NCBI GenBank assembly: GCA_026182355.1
Contig: JAPFBL010000049.1
Location: 2,436,501 to 2,500,500 of the forward strand
Length of the DNA: 64,000 bases
Direction: 5' to 3'
Source of the DNA: Hermatobates lingyangjiaoensis
Lineage: Eukaryota; Arthropoda; Insecta; Hemiptera; Hermatobatidae
In this document: positions 27,201 to 35,900 of the stretch, piece by piece
Layout of the letters: the number at the start of each line of letters is the position of its first letter
How positions within the stretch are numbered: position 1 is the first letter of the stretch
Translations under genes and position numbers: made by a program
The notes under the pieces: generated by a model
Database searches by the model: none
What the model was told of the DNA's origin: nothing
What the model saw: the letters and a program-made list of their open reading frames with translations, nothing else

Positions 27201-27551
27201 TTGAAGTATTTCAGTTCTTTGAAAACGTGGTAACACCCCAAAGCAGTTAGAACTTTTACATTTTCTTTCCTGCTTATTTATTTTTACTTTCCTTGAATAT
27301 ATATCTATATAAATCAAATATAAATCAAATGCAACAGTCTAGTGGACATTAAAAATTATAATGAAAGTAACACAAGGATGGACACAAACATAACTTACTT
27401 CACATTTCGAGAATTGTCATCAGGAGGCGAAGAGTCCATGGAGGCATGTCAGAGTCACCGCCTTTCCTCCCTACGGGACTCTTCGCCTCCTGATGACGAC
27501 ATTGCCGATATAAGTAAGTTACGTCTGTGTCTATCTTAGTGATACTTTCAG

Positions 27552-27595
<44 letters not shown>

Positions 27596-27715
27596 CAGTT
27601 TGCTTCTCAAAGCAAATGCGAGATACTTCGCACTTCTTCCAGATGACGACGGATGACGAAATATTACAGTGAGTTTTCTAGTGACTTTCTGTGTTCTTTC
27701 CTGTGTGTTAAAGTT

Positions 27716-27746
<31 letters not shown>

Positions 27747-29918
27747 AATATATTGACTTCTTCATGTGTAATATAATTTTTAATTATTTAAGGTGAAGCA
27801 GAAAAAAGATCTACGGTTTTAAATGATGGAAGTGTATCAACTATTTCACCTTGGGGATTTGCGATAAGTACGGAAACAGTTGCCTATTCATTGTTGGGTG
27901 AAATAAATCCAATATTAGGAGAGAGCTTTCCTGTACCAGCTAAACAAAAAACTGACATAGGTGGTGATTTAGCAAACAGATTTGAGTGGAGGTATTTCAT
28001 GCGTCGTGCATCAGCAGGAAAATCAAGAAATTCAGGTTAATGTTAAAAACAAAATTTATCAACTAATATCTTAATAGTCATTGTCTTTAAATTGAACATT
28101 TAAAATATTATTTTATGTTTAAAATATTTTTTATTAGCTGGAAAAGCAGTTGTCCAAGTGGGAAGGAAACTGAGAGTTAATGGTGAAAATTTACTAACGT
28201 TGGAATATGACAGAGCGACTGGGACAGTTGGAGTATTCTATGATGATCGTGTAGAACTGATAAATATAACATATGATAGAACTGCAAGGCCTGTAAAATG
28301 GGGTCCAAGGTATCTGTCCTTTTATATAAAATTCTTATTATAAAATTGGGTCCTTTAAATAAAATTATATACATTAAAATTCTAAGATAAACCCTTAGAG
28401 ACCTTTTTTTAATTTTAACTATATGAAGTTTTGTTTATGACTTTTAGTTTAATTATGTTTAACTAACATAATCTAAAAATATATGTTCTGGTATTTTTTT
28501 TAGAAATGGAATATTTTCTGGAGTGGAACTCGAATATGATCGTTTTGGAAGGCTTAGTACATGGAGATGGGGAGAGCTGAGAGAGAGTTACGGGTTTGAT
28601 AGAACTGGAAGATTATCTGGAATTCATTATGCTGATGGAACTTCAACTTTATACGCCTTTAAGGATATGTTTAACAGTCTAGTAAGCAATAAATTTACAT
28701 GTTGCTTTTTAAAGTATTTTTATTGTGAATAAAAACTTTATGGCATAAATGACCAAATTATTTTAAGTTAAAAAAAATTAAAAAAACAATCACACTCGTG
28801 TCTTTGTTATTTTGGTAACATAAATATCATGGAAACGATTAAACAAAAAATATAATAAGGGAAAATAGCAAATTTGGCTGAGTTTAAATAGTTTTATAGA
28901 AAAAAATGTCCGTAAGTTTCAGAACTTCTCCATATGCAGTACCGCTTCAATTTTATCGTCACTACAGATGTCTCCTTATGTTTTTCAGTCATTAATTAAC
29001 AACAGGTACCAAACCATAATCACAAAAGCCAATATTTTCACTGACAGGTAGCGATTGATTGAGACTATAGGTCTGGTACAAGAATGACTCTTGGGGATTC
29101 TAAACTATTTCCTTGGAACTTATTTCACCTCACTGCTTAATCATGTCAAATTCCCTATCAATCCGAAACGTTCCTTTACTTTCAGTAGACCAACCATGTT
29201 TGGTTTTAGCTATGTAACTAAAGCAGATGCTATAAAGCAGACCGGGTGATAGTTATTTCGCGGAGCTCTTAAGCTGCATCACAAGACTAACCGTATCCCT
29301 AAGTTGAAGAAACGATACAGTACCCATGATGTGACCAAGGATGATTTCGTGGATGCGGGCTTAAAGGTTTACAGAGAGAAAATAAATGATAAATGGAATG
29401 AATAAACTAAAGGAAGAAGAAAATAAATGAGAAGGGAAGAAACAATGAAAAGATAAAGTGAATCAATGAGGGAGAGAAAAAGAAGAAGGATAAGAACAAA
29501 CGTTTTGTCACCCCAGAACACTGACATCGGCTGGCAGACTGCCCAGCCCGAGTGGGATAACGCTAATTCAAGAAAAACATCAGGCCTCTATGGCTACTAT
29601 TATTGATTTTCACCCCCACCCCCCGCCACCGCCACAAAGTGATAGCACGGAGGGGGAGATGGCAGCAGTAGGTGTGTTCATTATTTCTGCAACATTAGAT
29701 GTGATAGTTACTTCTACCTTTACAATGCTTAAACATTTTACGGGATTCAACTCCCGCATGAATAAATCGAGGGCCAGATGGGGATCGAACACCGGTCCTA
29801 TCAGTTCAGAGGCGAGTACGTTAACCACTGAGCTAACCCGGCCCATTGCATGGTCTAACAAACTTACTAGTTGAATTTTGTAGACTTTGTCTACCACTTC
29901 TGAAGACTGCATATGTTA

Positions 29919-29961
<43 letters not shown>

Positions 29962-32900
29962 TTCAAAACAATAAGGAATGAGAAAAAAGACTAAGATGTT
30001 TGAACCGTAACAAGCGGTCTTCGTCAGAATCAAATCCCAACTGACGAACTTTTTCATGGAGCTCTTCTATGGAGCTTCTAGTTATGTTTCTCTAACGAAT
30101 TATTAAAATCATGTTTGTGAGCCTCGGTAAAATAAATTTTTCTAATGTTAACAAAATTGTTTTCAGCCATTAAAAGTTACTACTCCCCGAGGAAGTGATT
30201 ACTTGTTGCAATATGATGAAGCAGGTGCCCTTCAGTCTTTAACAACTCCTCGTGGTCATATACATGCATTTTCTCTTCAAACATCCCTTGGTTTTTACAA
30301 GTACCAGTATTTCTCTCCAATGAATAGACATCCGTTTGAATTGCGTTACAATGATGATGGTCAAATTCTCGCCAAACTCTATCCTCATCAGTCAGGACGA
30401 GTAGCTTATGTGTATGATCAATCTGGTAAACTAGACACAGTGCTAGCAGGTATTCATTTATTTATTTGATGATTTATTTAATTATAGTTATTTTTTATAA
30501 AAAGAAAAAAATGAACTGTAAATTATCAATTACAATATTCAATTTTCAGTCAATATTTGTGCATGTATATTAATATATAATAATCTGGAATGATGTATTG
30601 ACCGTCTAACAGTCTAACATAATAGGAATAAAAATAACGGATTGAAAGTTTAAGTTGGACTTGAAAGATGGCCGAACCAAGTTATTTTAGTCTTAACTGA
30701 TATATTACATGTTAACATGTAATGACTTCAGAAATTCAAAATAATATGCATAGTTTTTCGATTATGATAATACTTACTAAAATTATCTAATTCTCTGGTA
30801 ATTTGTGGTTGTTTAGAGGGGGGAAGTCAATTTAAACAGTAGCCGACAATAGAAAAAATAGGGTAGTATACATGACAACGGTGGTCAAATATGGTTCTTT
30901 TCTGACTTATGTGCGGCTGTCATTGAACATTAAGTCCATTTTTTCAAAAATTTAGAAATTTTAAACAATTTCTGAAATAATATTTTTTGAAAAAGTTAAC
31001 TATGAAAAAACACTAGGGACATTAAAGTTATAAAAGATAAACGAGATCAAGTGTTGAAAATGTATCAGAAATAATGTACTTCTACAATTGAATTTTGGAA
31101 ATACGTGATGAATTCAAAATATCCACTCTTAAAGAGAACTGATTGTTTTCTTATTTCCATTTTCAATAGAAAATGTTCTATTTTGTTATAATTTTACCTC
31201 AAATTCGAACATTTGACAAAAAGGTTTCACTAAATTTATATCTCTTCATTATGTTGTACTTTTCATGAATCCATCTGTTTTATATTTTATTTATTCGTTA
31301 AATTTTGAAATAATAATCTTGTGTTTTCTTAATTTATCATTTGTAAGCACACTTTACATTTACATAGCATCTGTTGAAATATGTAACCGTATTAAAAACA
31401 TTTTTTTATTTATTTTATTAAATGAACCTATTAAGAAGGTACTTAGTATTTGTATAAAAATATAGAATTTAATTTTTATATCATACTTGTTTACTTTTAG
31501 GCTTATCGACTATACATTATACTTATCAAGAGAGCAGCAACTTGGTTAAAAATATTGACATAATTGAACCCAGCTTTGAATTGAAACATGAATTCAGATA
31601 CCATGTGGGTATATTAAAGGATGAAAAATTGATTTTTGGGAGTAAAAGTGGTCTGAAGAATACTCATTACAAGTAAGTTTGTGATTGCATTTTTAGTGAA
31701 AATTTATAATACAAAACATGAAAAGTCTTTCATTTTTGTAAGTAATTATTTAATAAAATATTGAAACATAAAATGAATGCTCAGTTCAGTGGACGCTAAT
31801 AAATTATTATAATAATTGTTTCACAGGGTTTTGTTTGGAAGTTACATTCGTAAAATTGATATCCCATTTGTAATAAAGTAAATTAATGACTTCATTAATT
31901 TAATTATCGAAGTATTCATAATCAAATATGAATACTTCGTTCAAACGAAAAGGGGTCCGTTCAAACATCCTTATTAATGATTATATTGTCCCACTTGATT
32001 ATAATATATCTGTTATGATTCAGTAAGTTAACCATAATAATAAATAAAATATAATATAAAAAATAAAATAAATGTGATAAAAATTTAACTGGTCTGTAGA
32101 TCCTGATTGTAAACTTGACTATCTCCCCCTTATTTGAGAATTTATCTTTCATGTCTTTTCATTTTGAAGTAATTTTATATCATAGATCTAAAGTCTGAAT
32201 TATGGACTTTTAGGTATCAGTATGATGGCAATGCGAGACTTTCCTCTATAGATATTGATATTGGTGGAAAAGAGTTACCCCAACTTAGGATAAAATATTC
32301 CCAAAATCTTGGAGTCTTAGAAGGAATAAATGATTTACGAACGTATAGAAATAATTTCAATCGTTCAGTAACACAGGATGCTTCTAAGCAATATCTTACT
32401 ATCACTGAATATGATTCTCATGCCAGGATAAAAAGTATTTTGGTTAATATCAAATCTGTGGACGTCTTCAGGTAAGATAATATAAGTAATAATGTGATTT
32501 TCTATTCTTTGATTTTTTGAAAGTCACTATAACGTATATTTAGCATTCTGTTTTCAATAAAGTAAATACTACTTTTTAAGCTTTGTTTTCAGTTGCTGAT
32601 CTATTATAAAGAATAACGTCCTAATAAAAGTAAACCCATTGTGTTTAACTTGAGAATAAAACAATAAATCTATAAGCAGTTGACAAACAAATATTATTTT
32701 CAATATTGTGGTTGAATATTGTTCACTTAATTCTATGTGTACTTAAAAATATTTTGTTTACCTGAAATATAAACGTACAAATAAAACATTGTAAATAAAA
32801 CATTTACAAATTTTTATTTTGTGTGACTCCGATATTACAATTGCCTAATTTTGCACAGAATTCCTTAATTTCCTGATATTCGGTTAGTTTTTAACATTTC

Positions 32901-35900
32901 CACCCGTTAATTAATTATTTAACTGGTCCAGTTTTGTCATTTATGAATTTGATTCATACATTTTATCACTAAACACCAATTGCACGTTTTTTAATAAGGG
33001 TTCATTGATTATGTTGACTATATGTATATCGTGTTGACTGTTATAAATTCAACAAATGCATTTTTTCTACCCTATTAATAATAGTCATATTTTCGAAAAT
33101 TGAGTATAATTGTTTGCATTTTATGAAAGGATAAATATTTATTATTGGAAAGAATATTACTTACGATAACAATACAGATTAAAACAAAGTACTTAAAATG
33201 CCAATTCATTTTTAAAATCCCTTTCAGAATGGAACTAGATTACGATAATAGGGGTCGTATCAGTACCCAAAAGAATACAGTAAATCGTAAAACAAATACA
33301 GAGAGAATATCGTACAGTGCAGATGGCCATGTAGTTGAAGTGATTGGTTCGAATGACTGGAAATTTGTATATGATGAAAATGGTAATGTCATCAGCATTA
33401 TTGAACATGGTCAAAAATTAACTTTGGGATACGACAGTGGTGATAGAGTTGTACAGGTTAGTGAAAATACATCAAAGTGTCTAGTTCATTTGATCTGTAA
33501 TGACTAAGATGCTTTTTTGTTTATATATTTAGGTTGGCGATGTTGAATTAAATGGATATGATGCAAGGGGATTCGTTGTTAGAAGAGGTGAAACAAAACT
33601 ACGCTACAATGAACTTGGCCAACTTACAAGCGCTGCTGAAAAGGAAAGGTTTACTGCTTGGTATCGATACGATGACAGGGGCAGACTTATTGCTACGCAT
33701 GACGCTCATGGGAATATAACACAGTTGCTTTATGCACATATCATAAGTCCTCACTTAATCACTCATTTACATTTTCCAAAAACGGGGAGAACTTTCCGAT
33801 ATTTGTATAATGATCGAGATGTGCTGATCGCAGTTGAAACTTCTGAGCAGCAAAGGTGCGTATGTTATAACTTGTGAACCTTAATATATTAATTGAAATA
33901 AATCAGTTCCTTCGATATACATTGGGTTAAAATAACAGATGACTTGTTACTAAAATAATCTAGGAAATAAAAATATAGTAGATTTTTTTGATTACAATTT
34001 GAAAATGTTAAATTCATTGACAAAGTATTTTTAGTTCTTGTCATTTTTCATAATTAGGATATTTTCTGCTATGAAAATGTTCATCTTCTTTAATAGCTAC
34101 AATAATATAGTGTTAAATTTTTATAAGCAGTTTCACACTGTGTTGATGATTTCTGCACATATTACCATACATTTTTGATACAATTTATGTATGCTTATTG
34201 TATAGTAACTATGGTCTTTGATTTATGATTTAAGTTTTCAACCAACCAAGATAGTTAAAGTTATAAGGCATTTTGATGATAAAAGAATTGAAAAAAGTTG
34301 ATTGAGGAATCAAAATTGGTACTATTTTAACATATCACAGTTCAGTAAAACCTCGTACAATATATAATTCTAGTGAGGTGATTAAAAATAAGTTAGTGAA
34401 ACTCCAAACATTAATATATTGTATACAATTAAACAATTCTACCCGATATTTGTTATCATAAATAAGAAGGAATGATACTTATAGCTACTAGAGCAAGTTA
34501 CATTTCATTTATAAATTTTTATATCTAATATTTCAATATTCAATAACCCAAACGTCATTTTGGTATTATGTGAATGTGAGTTTTAAGTAAAAGAGGCTTT
34601 AAATGATATATTTTGTTTCAGATTCTACGTCTCAACGGATCAAAATGGATCACCCCTGGCACTGTTTGATACAAATGGGAACATAGTAAAAGAAATTCAA
34701 AGGACTCCATTTGGAAGAATTATTAGGGATTCTAATCCAGACTTCCAACTTGTTGTTGATTTCCAAGGTGGTATTCCTGATCCTAGAACTGGTTTACTTT
34801 ACTTAAGAAAGCGATGGTACGATCCCTCCGTTGGACAGTGGATTACACCTGAATGGGAGAGATTAGCAAACCAGTTAACCGCACCTACAGATATTTTCAT
34901 TTATAGATTTCAGAATAATGACCCAGTTAATCCAGCTTCTTCTCAACTTCCAAATTACATGACAGGTTTAGTACATCTGTTTTATTTAAAAATTTATTAT
35001 TTTTTATTTTTTTCATAAATGTAAATTCATTTATGAATGATTACTTATTTTATTTTTATTTAATTATGTAGAATTATAATGTTTACTCCGTTTCAGATCT
35101 GAAAAGTTGGCTAAAAATATATGGTTATGATATTGACAAAATTTTGGGTGCAACTTATACTAAAAAGATGGTTTACCAACCAACAGCTAAAGTAACATCA
35201 CCACAACTGGCTCCTGACTTTGGTGTTATGTCCGGTTTACAGTGTATAATAGATAAGGTAAATAGTAAAAATCTTACGCGAATCTATTTTCTATGAACTA
35301 TAATTAATTATTTTTATTACCATAGAGATGGGTTATACATGTAATGAAAGTGAACCTCCCTACTTCATAAATATACCATTTCTAAACAATGTTTCATACA
35401 TTTTTACTTCATTACTACTTTCTAAATTATCTTTTTCTTCAGGTATCTGAAAACTTTGCAACATTAGGAATTATACCCCAACCCCTATTAAAGTTAGAGT
35501 CAAGGACTCGCAATTTACTTCCGAGAGTTGCCTATCGCAGATCAGTATTTGGTGAGGGAATTTTGATTTCTCGGATTGGAGGTAGAGCTTTGGTATCAGT
35601 TGTTGAAGGAGTCAATATTGTTGTTCAAGATGTAGTAACCTCAGTTTTCAATAATTCATTCTTTCTGGATCTCCATTTTTCACTTCATGATCAAGACATG
35701 TTCTACTTTGTCAAGGTTTGTTGATATATGAAAAATATATTCATACTTAAAATTAATCACTCTAATTATTTAGCTTTGAATAGTGCTCACGTTTTTAATG
35801 TTATTAATAATTTTAAAATATGTTTTTAAGAAATATACATTTAATTAAGTGATTTTTTAGATATAGTTATTAAGCCATCTTCAGTTTTAAAAATATACCT

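Larger units (their letters stand above)
25937..27792 (+). other. Teneurin intron 18, dense in foldback elements
   Basis: Contains a long hairpin (26213-26278), a hammerhead-like core (26615-26643), two foldback units (26866-27092 and 27356-27557), a further core near 27637-27665 and several TA tracts. Almost the whole intron from 26.1 kb onward is made of these insertions. Confidence 0.7.
28682..30166 (+). other. Teneurin intron 21
   Basis: Holds a tRNA-SINE on the - strand (29515-29844), a (TA)n tract (29919-29959) and a hammerhead-like piece (29960-30060). The 28900-29500 part is richer in GC than other introns and looks repeat-derived, but I could not name it. Confidence 0.6.

Noticed and set aside
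29771..29844. Functional tRNA gene
   Set aside because: A and B boxes are present, but pairing of the arms is imperfect and the sequence continues into a SINE body.
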